Part shown: one piece after another, positions 18,510 through 26,503 of the stretch
Numbering within the stretch: the stretch's first letter is position 1
Layout of the letters: each line of letters starts with the position of its first letter
Assembly (NCBI RefSeq): GCF_024124665.1
Contig: NZ_JAMXSB010000015.1
Location: forward strand, 1 to 64,000
From: Pleionea sp. CnH1-48
GTDB taxonomy: Bacteria; Pseudomonadota; Gammaproteobacteria; Enterobacterales; Kangiellaceae
Length of the DNA stretch: 64,000 bases
Direction of reading: 5' to 3'
Made by a program: the position numbers and the translations under genes
Notes under the pieces: model-generated
Told to the model about the DNA's origin: nothing
Seen by the model: the letters and a program-made list of their open reading frames with translations, nothing else
The model's database searches: none

Positions 18510-19147
18510 GTCTTGTATAAAATTACCGTTTTCGCTAATTCTTGTAAGAGATTTCTCAAAGAATTGTGCGTTTAATCACACAGCAAATAGGAGATATTTG
18601 CTCATGAAATGAACAAAAGTGAATAAAAATCATTGTTTAACACTAAAAAGATCGGTACCATACCCGCGCTTGGAAAAAGAGAATAATGGAATGCTCGTTT
18701 ATAGGGTTGGTTTTTACACCTTAAAGGATGCTTGCTATCAAGGTGAGATAGATTTTACAAAAGCTTCTAGTGGTTCTAAATACTCGATTAATAGCTAGGC
18801 TATCTTATTGATAAATAAACACTGTTTATTGATGGAAGAGTTAAGATTGTTTTAAAAAGGCAACAAATGATTTCGGTAATGCGGAATAGCTATTATTTTT
18901 TCCAGAATTTTGAGTGGGTTATACCTGCTTAGTGAATGATAACGTTAAGGGAACTTATGTTGTCATAAAATGTCGTAGTTTGAAGTCTGTCGATACGAGA
19001 CATACCCAAATTACTAATCGTTCTGTTAGTAATATATTGTCAGCGCCCAATGATATTGGTTTGCAGGAGCTTTGCCTACTTTCGCCCCAGAAGTAACAAA
19101 GAATACATCTCATTAAGCAAATACTGGGCCGATTAATGGCTGACAAA
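18510..19147. other. Gene-poor AT-rich region
   Basis: About 640 bases with no convincing protein gene. A perfect 8-bp inverted repeat with a one-base centre (AATAAACA at 18814-18821, TGTTTATT at 18823-18830) looks like an operator. A 35-codon frame (18691-18798) has only a weak ribosome site. Confidence 0.4.
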
Positions 19148-19175
19148 TTGGATAATTACTAGCAGGTAATATACT
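19148..19175 (+). promoter_or_regulatory. Sigma-70-type promoter for the 28-residue peptide gene
   Basis: TTGGAT (19148-19153) and TATACT (19170-19175) are separated by 16 bases and lie about 27 bases before the start codon of the small gene, leaving a short leader that contains a full Shine-Dalgarno. Confidence 0.65.
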
Positions 19176-19201
19176 GTATTTATATATACAAGGAGGAGTT
19201 T

Positions 19202-19288
19202 ATGACTATTCAAGTTAAAGCTTTTACTTCGGCTCCGTCAAAGTTGCGTTGGCACCGTCGTCGTAATAAAAAAACATCAAGTAAGTAA
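19202..19288 (+). CDS. 28-residue basic peptide, unknown function
   Basis: An ATG-initiated frame of 28 codons, preceded by AAGGAGGAG with about five bases spacing, an almost ideal ribosome site, and by a good promoter. The peptide begins MTIQVKAF and ends SKLRWHRRRNKKTSSK. It is strongly basic in its C-terminal half, has one Trp, and has no signal peptide or membrane segment. Such peptides may bind ribosomes, nucleic acids or membranes, but nothing in the sequence decides this. It is too short for ordinary gene calling, stands alone with the same strand as the next gene 320 bases on, and is supported by its expression signals rather than by homology. Confidence 0.6.
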   Translation: MTIQVKAFTSAPSKLRWHRRRNKKTSSK

Positions 19289-19610
19289 TTTGTTTAAAGA
19301 AATTAGATGTTTCTCTGTCTGAGATTTTAAATCTGCCGCTGACTTATTCCCCATCAGCAGCAGGTCTAGAGCATGCTGGTTGTGAGTATTCGCTGCCAGC
19401 CCTCAAGCTCTTTGATATTTTGAGATGAATTTTCATTTTGAGCCTATACTCAAATAAGTTGTTTTACTCTATTGCAGGCTTGTTTGGTCAGAGGCCTTCA
19501 TACTAATAGAGAATAAAAGCATTAAGTTTTCTAGGGCAACAGGCCCTAATTACCAACAAAAATCTGATGTCACTTTATTGATTTGTTCTTGAGGTTTTTC
19601 AGGGCTATTT
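19289..19610 (+). other. Intergenic region between peptide gene and DUF1631 gene
   Basis: No coding frame is convincing. A short hairpin (TAGGGC at 19532-19537, GCCCTA at 19543-19548) lies about 60 bases upstream of the next start and has no T-run. Confidence 0.35.
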
Positions 19611-21422
19611 ATGGAATTATTTTTTTCTCGACTTGATGGCCAAATTGAGAAGTATTACGTTACTTACCTGCGCTATTTAGACAAGGCAGATATAGAAGAT
19701 GGTAGCTTTCATAAGCACTGTCGGCAGCTGCTTGATAATTGGGGAATGATAGCCAGCATTTTAAAGCAGGAAGACTTTAATCTAGAGACTACACCTGATT
19801 CATTATCTCTATGTCTTGAACGAGTGGATCAAGGCATTATTCGGTTAGGCGAAGATGAGAGCGCATGTTTTCATGCTATGGAGCCTCTCGCTGACCTATT
19901 TATACAACAATTTTTCTCATTTTTTAGAGAGGGTCTTTCACTACAAAGTTCTCTTTCTCATCTTTCTTTATGGGTGATGAAACAGTGGCTTATTGCTACA
20001 ACATCCGATTCTCAACATAATTTCGAGAGCGTTCTTGAGTTCCTTGCTCGATTGATGATCCCTATTGATGCCTATTCTGGCAAAAAAATATATCAATTAT
20101 TAGAAAAGTACAATGAGCTGATTGGAGCATCCATTTGGGATGGTGATTCTTCTCAGCAGGGCATTGAAGAGCTTTATCAAAAGCTGTCGAAAGAATATCA
20201 AGACTTTAACCTCGGAGTGAAGAAATTCGAGCAAAGAGTGGTAGTTTCTGAGCAGCAGACAGCACGCAATATGACCGCTCGAAAAAAAGCAGAGGATATT
20301 ATTAATCAAATATTCAGTGAGCAAAGAATTCCGGAGTGGGCTTATGAGTTCTTAATGGATAACTGGACTAAACTTATTCACATCGCTTTGTTAAAGCATG
20401 GCGAACAGTCTGACGAAGCAAACAATAGCCGCAATGTTCTCAAAGAATTGTTGTGGGCTTTAACGGTTAATGATTATCAAGAGGTCCAGGAGAATTTCGC
20501 TCCACGCATACTACCGCTTAGAGATAGAGTGAGAGAGTTATTTACCAGCATTGTGGTCGGGGATTCAGTTATTGATGACTTTTTGAATCGTTTAGAGAAT
20601 TTGCATATCTCAATATTAGAAGGCAATACCCAGCACGTTGAGTCTTTGATTCTGGTTAAGCATAACGAGATGAGTGAAGCTTCGATCAGTCAAAGAGAGT
20701 TAACCTTCGCATTAAGTGCATTTAGAAATGGTGTCTGGGTTAAGTACCGAAAAAACGAACAGTCAATATTCTGCCGTGTCGCAAGCAGAGATATTCAGTT
20801 GGGGCGTCTCATATTAGTTAACTATAATGGTGCCAGAGTTGATTCATTAAGCTTTGTTGAGGCAAAGAGTTTAATTGATAATAAATGTTTAACGGTAGTT
20901 TCTCTTCATAGCCATCTTGATGACAATATCAAAGAGCTTGAGTTTAGCGTTGATAGCATGATATCTGACTATGAGAAGAAAGTGCATGAAAGAAAGCAGA
21001 GCGCTATCAAGAAAAATGTGATGCAAAGAATAATGGCATCACGAAAGAACAGAATGAGTATCTTCAAAGAAAGAAAGCTTGGTGAAAAGCGAGCTCAAGA
21101 AACCAGAGAAAAGCAAATCTGGCATCAACGATTGAATGAGCACAAACAGCTTGTTGCCAGCCTTGAGATCGGCTCTATGTTCTCTATGAACACGGAAGAT
21201 GAAAAACAAGTAATAATTCAGCTAGCTTTGAGACTAAGGTCTAAAGGGAGTTTGTTATTTGTTAATCATCTTGGAGTTAAAGTCAAAGAATATAGTCCAG
21301 AGGAGCTGGCAACTGACTTAACCAATGGCGTTGTTGAATTGCTGAGTTCTGCCGAGCGCACGAGCTCAACGATTGAAAATGTTGTCGCACACCAGAGAGA
21401 AAAGTTAAATGAAACAACATAG
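19611..21422 (+). CDS. DUF1631 family protein
   Basis: A 603-residue, mostly helical cytoplasmic protein with no signal or membrane segment. The middle part (about 230-345) contains IPEWAYEFLMDNWTKLIHIAL and LKELLWALTV, the recognisable core of DUF1631, whose members are large helical proteins often linked to c-di-GMP signalling. A Lys/Arg-rich coiled coil (about 455-510) separates it from a C-terminal region (GSMFSMNTEDEKQ...). Two segments, around 380-410 and 525-560, share the layout of a small beta domain (GVWVKYRKNE, LRLRSKGSLLFVNHLG) and may be internal repeats. It is followed by a PilZ gene overlapping it by 14 bases, so the two are very probably co-translated. Molecular role unknown. 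Confidence 0.82.
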   Translation: MELFFSRLDGQIEKYYVTYLRYLDKADIEDGSFHKHCRQLLDNWGMIASILKQEDFNLETTPDSLSLCLERVDQGIIRLGEDESACFHAMEPLADLFIQQFFSFFREGLSLQSSLSHLSLWVMKQWLIATTSDSQHNFESVLEFLARLMIPIDAYSGKKIYQLLEKYNELIGASIWDGDSSQQGIEELYQKLSKEYQDFNLGVKKFEQRVVVSEQQTARNMTARKKAEDIINQIFSEQRIPEWAYEFLMDNWTKLIHIALLKHGEQSDEANNSRNVLKELLWALTVNDYQEVQENFAPRILPLRDRVRELFTSIVVGDSVIDDFLNRLENLHISILEGNTQHVESLILVKHNEMSEASISQRELTFALSAFRNGVWVKYRKNEQSIFCRVASRDIQLGRLILVNYNGARVDSLSFVEAKSLIDNKCLTVVSLHSHLDDNIKELEFSVDSMISDYEKKVHERKQSAIKKNVMQRIMASRKNRMSIFKERKLGEKRAQETREKQIWHQRLNEHKQLVASLEIGSMFSMNTEDEKQVIIQLALRLRSKGSLLFVNHLGVKVKEYSPEELATDLTNGVVELLSSAERTSSTIENVVAHQREKLNETT

Positions 21423-21762
21423 TCAAGATGATTTAAGCAACCGAAGAGCTGACGAGAGACTGGATAAGCAAAAAAGCCTGGTCTTTGATCTGTTGATAAT
21501 GGGAGATGAAGGTGAGTTTAGTCAAATTCCCTGTGTGACAGAAGACTTGTCTAAAGGTGGGTTTAAAACATTAGTCCCAAAAATGTTACCGAAGGGGCTT
21601 ATTGTCGAGCTTTGTTTTCACGATGAAGAACATTGTTGTGATTATTTATTGTATGCAGAGATTCGTTGGTGTCGAGAGTCTGATGAAGGATTTGAATGTG
21701 GTTTTCAGCTAATTGATGCCGCTGAATCTGATTTGCCCATGTGGATAGAATCTTTGTTTTAG
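21409..21762 (+). CDS. PilZ-domain c-di-GMP-binding protein
   Basis: A 117-residue single-domain protein. The PilZ signature is visible: an Arg-rich N-terminal motif (NRRADERL, near residues 9-16) followed after about 30 residues by TEDLSKGGFKT, the D/N-x-S-x-x-G element, and a beta-barrel ending GFECGFQLID. These residues bind cyclic di-GMP in characterised PilZ proteins. Overlap with the upstream DUF1631 gene suggests a c-di-GMP-responsive pair, for example in adhesion or motility. Whether it binds the ligand is inference, since the RxxxR motif appears as RRADER and spacing should be checked in an alignment. Confidence 0.85.
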   Translation: MKQHSQDDLSNRRADERLDKQKSLVFDLLIMGDEGEFSQIPCVTEDLSKGGFKTLVPKMLPKGLIVELCFHDEEHCCDYLLYAEIRWCRESDEGFECGFQLIDAAESDLPMWIESLF

Positions 21763-22238
21763 AGGTAACTTTTAAATTGAATTGACTGCCTATATTTAAT
21801 ATAATTAGCACAAGGAAAATGGATTTCTTTATACGTTCTAATTGGAATTTAATTTATTTGAATAGCCAACTGGCATTCTACAAACCTTATAGTTTTTAAG
21901 CCTGCGTTCAGCTTTGTACATTTAAAATGTATGACTATGTTTTGCTGTTTTGAGTTAGATAATACCTACTTTCCGCATTTGGGTCTTATGAGCTTAAACA
22001 GCTCCTGACAAGAAACTCTTCACTCTTATAGAGATGGTTTTTCTAGTTAGGTTTAGTGTACCTTTTTAATGCTTGGTATCATCGCAACTGTGTCTCCGCG
22101 AAAGCCAAGTATGAGGAAGGTGCACTTTTTTTACTTATGAAAATACTTGAGAAAGTCATTAACTAGGAATCTTAATCAGTGTGTTATACTGTTTTTTATT
22201 ATGCCTTCATAAACTGAGATATAGTAGAGCTTACTATT
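21763..22238. other. Intergenic region with structured-RNA candidate
   Basis: About 475 bases without a convincing gene. It contains the hairpin-plus-T-run structure described at 22055-22132; upstream of it the sequence is AT-rich with no clear signal. Confidence 0.4.
22055..22132 (+). ncRNA. Candidate structured RNA ending in a terminator-like T-run
   Basis: AGTGTACCTT (22055-22064) pairs with AAGGTGCACT (22117-22126). An inner GCTTGG (22071-22076) pairs with CCAAGT (22105-22110), each with one G-U pair, and seven T residues follow. The branched fold with a 3' T-run suits the 3' part of a small RNA or a long terminator for the PilZ transcript, about 290 bases after its stop. Confidence 0.45.
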
Positions 22239-22622
22239 ATGAACTACAAAGCTTCTCAAGCTTACCTCTTATCAAAACCTGAAGCGATTGAAGATTATCC
22301 ATTTGGTGAAGATGTCGCTGTGTTCAAAATAAAGAATAAAATGTTTGCCACGCTCGCCTATCATGAGTCTATTGCTCAGATGAATTTAAAGTGCGAACCG
22401 CAAGAAGCTTTGATGCTAAGGGATGTTTTTGAGGCCGTTATTCCTGGATATCACATGAATAAAAAACACTGGAATACGATTATCTTAAATGGCAGCATTC
22501 CAGAGTCAGAAATAAAGAGAATGATTGACCGCTCTTATAGTTTAGTTGTGAATGGTCTAAAGAAATCAGAGAAAGATGCTTTAGTTCTCATTCATGGAAA
22601 AGACGTTATTCATAAGAAGTAG
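22239..22622 (+). CDS. MmcQ/YjbR family DNA-binding-fold protein
   Basis: A 127-residue member of the MmcQ/YjbR family (CyaY-like DNA-binding fold). The pattern is typical: an N-terminal helix ending SKPEAIEDYPFGEDVAVFKI, a sheet (KMFATLAYHES, MNLKCEPQEA), then the HMNKKHWNTI block and a C-terminal helix pair. The function is unclear even in well-studied members, and there is no operon partner. Its last 17 bases overlap the end of the convergent sensor-kinase gene, so the two transcripts share complementary 3' ends. Confidence 0.9.
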   Translation: MNYKASQAYLLSKPEAIEDYPFGEDVAVFKIKNKMFATLAYHESIAQMNLKCEPQEALMLRDVFEAVIPGYHMNKKHWNTIILNGSIPESEIKRMIDRSYSLVVNGLKKSEKDALVLIHGKDVIHKK

Positions 22623-23862
22623 CTTTCTTATCAGCTAAATTTAGAGTCAATGTGAATTCTTTTTTTGTTTGAGTAATGTTAAAAGTCCAGCTCATTGACT
22701 CTACCATTCTTGATACTAAAAATAGCCCTTGCCCCATCCCTTTGCTTTTCTTATTTTTGACACCTGCTTGAGTGATATCTTGATGCTCAATATTCTCTAT
22801 AGTGTTATGAAAGGCAAGTTGCTTATCTTGGTATCTGATTTTCAAGGATGGGCTACTGGCATGATTAATCGCGTTGTTAATAATGTTCGTTATTACCAGT
22901 TTGAGTAAATGTCGGTTAGCCGTTACCTGGATATTAGATGGTATATCTATATCGACTTCAAAACTACCTGCTATGAGCTCATCAGAACATTCAATAATAG
23001 TTTCTTCAATAAGCTCATTTAATGCGATATCACTTTTGGTTAGAGATTCGGCTCTGGCTAAAGAAAGTAACGCATTTAGAGTGACCTCTATTTGCTCGCA
23101 AGCGGACTTTAAGTCTTGTGTGTCTTTATTAGTTAGCTCCCTGCTATCAGAGAGTATCAAGGTATTTTTAATGATGGTGAGAGGTGTTCTTAGCTCATGG
23201 CTTACATCTCGGGTGAAGTTTTGCTCTCTTGTTAAGGCATGTTGTAGTTGATTAATAGAATGCTCCAGCGTTTGCGATAGATAGCCGATTTCGTAAGGAT
23301 AGGCTTTGAGAGAAAGCTCATTTTTCTGAGCTAATTGTTTCTTGACCGATTCGGCAAGCTCAACAATCGGTGTTGCGGTGATCAAGCTTAGTTTGTAACC
23401 TATCCACACTCCAAGCAAAAGTGTTGCAAAAAATGCGATGCTAAAGAGAAGCAGGACACGAGAAGATAGATAAGTAACGACTAATAGTGGCGATACCTCG
23501 GCAACCAGAAAAACGCTCTTCTGATCGTAGAGTTTGATCGTCACCAGATGATAGTGGTCCTGAGTTGGTGTGAAAACTTCTTCTGTCTGTGGAGATTGTC
23601 TGAGTTCTGCCTGTATGACCTCAGGAAGAGCATCAAAGTCTTCGTAAAGATTAATGTAGTCAGCTTGAGGAACAACTAATTGATGAGTGATTCGGTATTG
23701 CTCTTGTATGCGGGTGGTTTCTATACGAAGTAGTCTTTCAATGATTTCGTCTTCTACCGCATAAGAAATAAAAATAACGAGAGCGAAATAAATAACACTG
23801 AGCCCCGTTGTAAATCCGCAGAGAATAAGCAGCGTCTTATGTTTTATGCTAGAAATTGTCAT
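22606..23862 (-). CDS. Two-component sensor histidine kinase
   Basis: A 418-residue inner-membrane kinase. Two membrane segments (about 10-35 and 130-158) flank a periplasmic sensor region of about 95 residues, followed by a short HAMP-like linker. The HisKA domain has phosphoacceptor His222 in RDVSHELRTPL, and the HATPase domain has the N-box VITNIINNAINHA and GMGQGLFLV. The start overlaps the stop of the response-regulator gene (ATGA), so regulator and kinase are translated together. The periplasmic domain carries no recognised ligand motif; the signal is unknown. Confidence 0.94.
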   Translation of the reverse strand: MTISSIKHKTLLILCGFTTGLSVIYFALVIFISYAVEDEIIERLLRIETTRIQEQYRITHQLVVPQADYINLYEDFDALPEVIQAELRQSPQTEEVFTPTQDHYHLVTIKLYDQKSVFLVAEVSPLLVVTYLSSRVLLLFSIAFFATLLLGVWIGYKLSLITATPIVELAESVKKQLAQKNELSLKAYPYEIGYLSQTLEHSINQLQHALTREQNFTRDVSHELRTPLTIIKNTLILSDSRELTNKDTQDLKSACEQIEVTLNALLSLARAESLTKSDIALNELIEETIIECSDELIAGSFEVDIDIPSNIQVTANRHLLKLVITNIINNAINHASSPSLKIRYQDKQLAFHNTIENIEHQDITQAGVKNKKSKGMGQGLFLVSRMVESMSWTFNITQTKKEFTLTLNLADKKATSYE

Positions 23863-24527
23863 ATATCAAGCTTAAATCCTACGTTCATTATTGTCTTGAG
23901 CATCGGTTTGTTAAATGATTTATCAAGTGATTTTCTCAAGCTATAAATATGTGATTTTAGTGCGTCACTTTCGGGCGGATTATCGCTCCAGATTGAGTGA
24001 ATAATAAAACTGCGTGATACAGAGTTGGGATGAGCTTTCACCAATATTTCTAAAATGTCGAAGCCTATTTTGGTTAGTTTGATCGGCTCTCCTTTCCTGG
24101 ATGCTGCGCGGCTTTTTAGATCGAGACTTAATTCCCCTACTTCGATAGTCTGCGTCTGGTGCAGATTTTGGCGCCGAGCCAGTGCTTTGCAGCGCAGTAC
24201 AACTTCTCGTAAGTCGAATGGCTTAGTCAGGTAATCGTCGGCGCCCTCATTAAATCCTTTGACTTTGTCATCGAAACTGTCTCTGGCGGTTAGCATCAAT
24301 ATGGGGGGAAGTACGGTGGCCTCTTGTTTTATTTTTTTGCAAACATCCAAACCATCACCATCGGGCAAATTCAAGTCGAGTAGAATAACATCAAAAATAT
24401 TATTGATAGCAAGTTGAATACCTTGCTTGGCAGTGCTGGCATAATCGACCTGCCAGTGTTGTAACGTGAGAAATTCGGCAAGCTGTTTAGCGATAGTTTC
24501 GTTGTCTTCGATAAGAAGGACTTTCAA
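23859..24527 (-). CDS. OmpR-family response regulator
   Basis: A 222-residue regulator with a receiver domain (1-115; acidic pair in IEDN at 7-8, phosphoacceptor Asp51 in ILLDLNLPDGDG, Thr in MLTARDS, Lys in YLTKPFD) and a C-terminal winged helix (about 125-222; LTKIGFDILEIL, SHIYSLRKSLDK). It pairs with the kinase encoded immediately downstream, overlapping by four bases. No target gene is obvious; autoregulation through the 150-base upstream gap is plausible. PhoP/QseB-type regulators are its nearest family by layout. Confidence 0.95.
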   Translation of the reverse strand: MKVLLIEDNETIAKQLAEFLTLQHWQVDYASTAKQGIQLAINNIFDVILLDLNLPDGDGLDVCKKIKQEATVLPPILMLTARDSFDDKVKGFNEGADDYLTKPFDLREVVLRCKALARRQNLHQTQTIEVGELSLDLKSRAASRKGEPIKLTKIGFDILEILVKAHPNSVSRSFIIHSIWSDNPPESDALKSHIYSLRKSLDKSFNKPMLKTIMNVGFKLDI

Positions 24528-24640
24528 TGCTACGATCCTGATGAATAGAGTTCATAGCCAGTATATAAGGTAATAGGTGAAAAGTAAGTGAAAGTCGTAG
24601 ATTTGGATAGTAGCCCATGCCACGAAGTGATTAGTTAGAA

Positions 24641-24670
24641 AAGAGCGTCGCAGTGTTTCCACTGCGACTT
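24641..24670 (-). terminator. Intrinsic terminator after the glutamate dehydrogenase gene
   Basis: A perfect 9-bp stem (GTCGCAGTG at 24647-24655, CACTGCGAC at 24660-24668) with a GAAA tetraloop on the minus strand, then GCTCTTTTC, nine bases past the stop. Confidence 0.75.
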
Positions 24671-24677
24671 TGATATA

Positions 24678-25961
24678 TTAGGAATTAAAGTAGTCGCGAG
24701 TTCCGTGCGCTTCAATACCCTGGCCAATACGTCGCATGGCAACAGTATAGGCGGCATCGCGCATGCTGCGATTTTCGGACTCTGTCAGCTCCCAAACATC
24801 AGCAAAAGATTTTTGCATGATGTGCTCAAGGCGCTGATGAACTTCTTCCAGTGTCCAGGCGTAACCCGCTCGATTTTGTGCCCACTCAAAGTAGCTGACA
24901 GTAACACCACCGGCGTTGGCTAAAACGTCTGGTATTACAACGATACCTTTTTCATCGATAATCGGATCGGCATCACTCTCGATTGGCCCGTTGGCAACTT
25001 CCACGATGTATTTGGCTTTAATATTGGCTGCATTTTTTGCTGTGATCACACCTTCCAACGCCGCAGGGATCAGTATGTCAACATCAAGCTCTAGTAGCTC
25101 TTCGTTGCTGATGCTCTTATGATCCACTAATTCACAAACCGAATGTTCGCAGTAGACAGCACGTACACGACGAGAACGCTGTTTTTCTTGGTAAATACTA
25201 TTCACATCGAATCCGTTATCGGAGTAGATGCCACCTTGTGAGTCACTGATGGCGACAACTTTATAGCCCGCATCTTGAAGCAGGCGTACCGCGTGATAGC
25301 CGCCATTACCAAATCCTTGAACGGCAACCGTAGTTTCTGCTGGATTCAAGCCTTTCTTTTTAGCCAGTTCGAGCACACAAAGGTAGGCACCACGGCCCGT
25401 TGCATCGTCACGACCTAAGCTGCCGCCAAGGCGTACGGGTTTGCCGGTAATAACACCAGGCGCTTTAACGCGTTTGATGGCTTCGTATTCATCGGCCATC
25501 CAGCCCATAATGCGAGCGTTGGTGTAAACGTCGGGTGCTGGAATATCTGTTTGTGGGCCAATAAAGTCAGCCATCGCTCTTACATAAGAACGAGACAGTC
25601 TTTCTAGCTCCATAGGAGAGAGGTGTTTGGGGTCGACAATCACGCCACCTTTACCACCACCGTAGGGCAAACCTACGACCGCACACTTAATGGTCATCCA
25701 TAAGGCCAAAGCCTGGACTTCTTCTAAGGATACGTCTGGATGGTATCGAATACCGCCTTTAGTTGGCCCTAAAACGTTGTTGTACTGGCAGCGATAACCT
25801 GTGAAATGCTTGGTTGAACCATCGTCCATACGAACAGGTAACGAGGCCGTCATCGTTGCTTTAGGGTGCATGAGCCCCTCGATGATTTCTGGGGATACGT
25901 CTGCGCTTTCACCAATTTGCTTAACGCGGTTTAGAGCGTCCGAAAAGACGTCTGTTGACAT
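24678..25961 (-). CDS. gdhA: Glutamate dehydrogenase (Glu/Leu/Phe/Val dehydrogenase family)
   Basis: Catalyses reversible oxidative deamination of glutamate to 2-oxoglutarate and ammonia. At 427 residues it matches the hexameric short GDHs. The substrate pocket is clear: GPTKGGIRYHPDVS, then MTIKCAVVGLPYGGGKGG, whose catalytic Lys lies in the glycine-rich loop, followed by PAPDVYT. The Rossmann domain has VAVQGFGNGG. I use Met at 25961, since AAAGGAG stands eight bases upstream; a GTG three codons earlier would be too close. The family includes Leu and Phe dehydrogenases, but the length and motif set favour glutamate. Cofactor preference (NAD or NADP) is not safely readable. Monocistronic. 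Confidence 0.92.
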   Translation of the reverse strand: MSTDVFSDALNRVKQIGESADVSPEIIEGLMHPKATMTASLPVRMDDGSTKHFTGYRCQYNNVLGPTKGGIRYHPDVSLEEVQALALWMTIKCAVVGLPYGGGKGGVIVDPKHLSPMELERLSRSYVRAMADFIGPQTDIPAPDVYTNARIMGWMADEYEAIKRVKAPGVITGKPVRLGGSLGRDDATGRGAYLCVLELAKKKGLNPAETTVAVQGFGNGGYHAVRLLQDAGYKVVAISDSQGGIYSDNGFDVNSIYQEKQRSRRVRAVYCEHSVCELVDHKSISNEELLELDVDILIPAALEGVITAKNAANIKAKYIVEVANGPIESDADPIIDEKGIVVIPDVLANAGGVTVSYFEWAQNRAGYAWTLEEVHQRLEHIMQKSFADVWELTESENRSMRDAAYTVAMRRIGQGIEAHGTRDYFNS

Positions 25962-25970
25962 GAAGTTCAC

Positions 25971-26503
25971 TCCTTTAAAAAACGCTATCGTAGAATTTGG
26001 ATAGGGTTGTTTTAACGAATAATTATTGACCGAAACACTTGGCCATTACGAGGCGTTTATTGTCTATGGATGTCCCTTAAATGGAAAATACTTTATAGCT
26101 GCTCTGACCAGATTAAATGGTTATTTAAGAGTCTTCATCCTGTTTTGATATGTGCTCGAATCGACGCTTTTTATGAGAGCTAAGTCGCACTTTTTTGACT
26201 GTACAACTGGACTCTCATCACAACCTTGAGAGTAGAAAAAACCTTTAAAATCATCGAGATTACATTAGAAAATGCTAAATAACAGGCGAAAGGCAAGTGA
26301 AATAATTTTGGATAGAGATATATGAAAATTTAAAGTGAAATTTGCAACAATATTTCCATTGGTGAATGTGAATATTTCACAGAGTATTGATCGCGATTAT
26401 TTAATAATCGGTCTGCTTGTAGGGGTATACAAGCATTCTTATCGTTCATATTGAAAGCTGAGCAGTCTTCAATAAAAACACTATAAATATGGGAATAACC
26501 AAT
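25971..26503. other. Intergenic region between divergent gdhA and metalloprotease genes
   Basis: About 530 AT-rich bases holding both promoters. A 7-bp inverted repeat (GCTTGTA at 26415-26421, TACAAGC at 26428-26434) about 70 bases before the protease start could be an operator or a leader hairpin. No coding frame is convincing. Confidence 0.45.

Noticed and set aside
18691-18798. 35-codon plus-strand frame (MLVYRVGFY...)
   Set aside because: Only a weak ribosome site and no promoter or recognisable pattern; not enough to call a gene.
18914-19146. Short opposing frames of about 60 codons
   Set aside because: No ribosome site, low-complexity content, mutual overlap on both strands.
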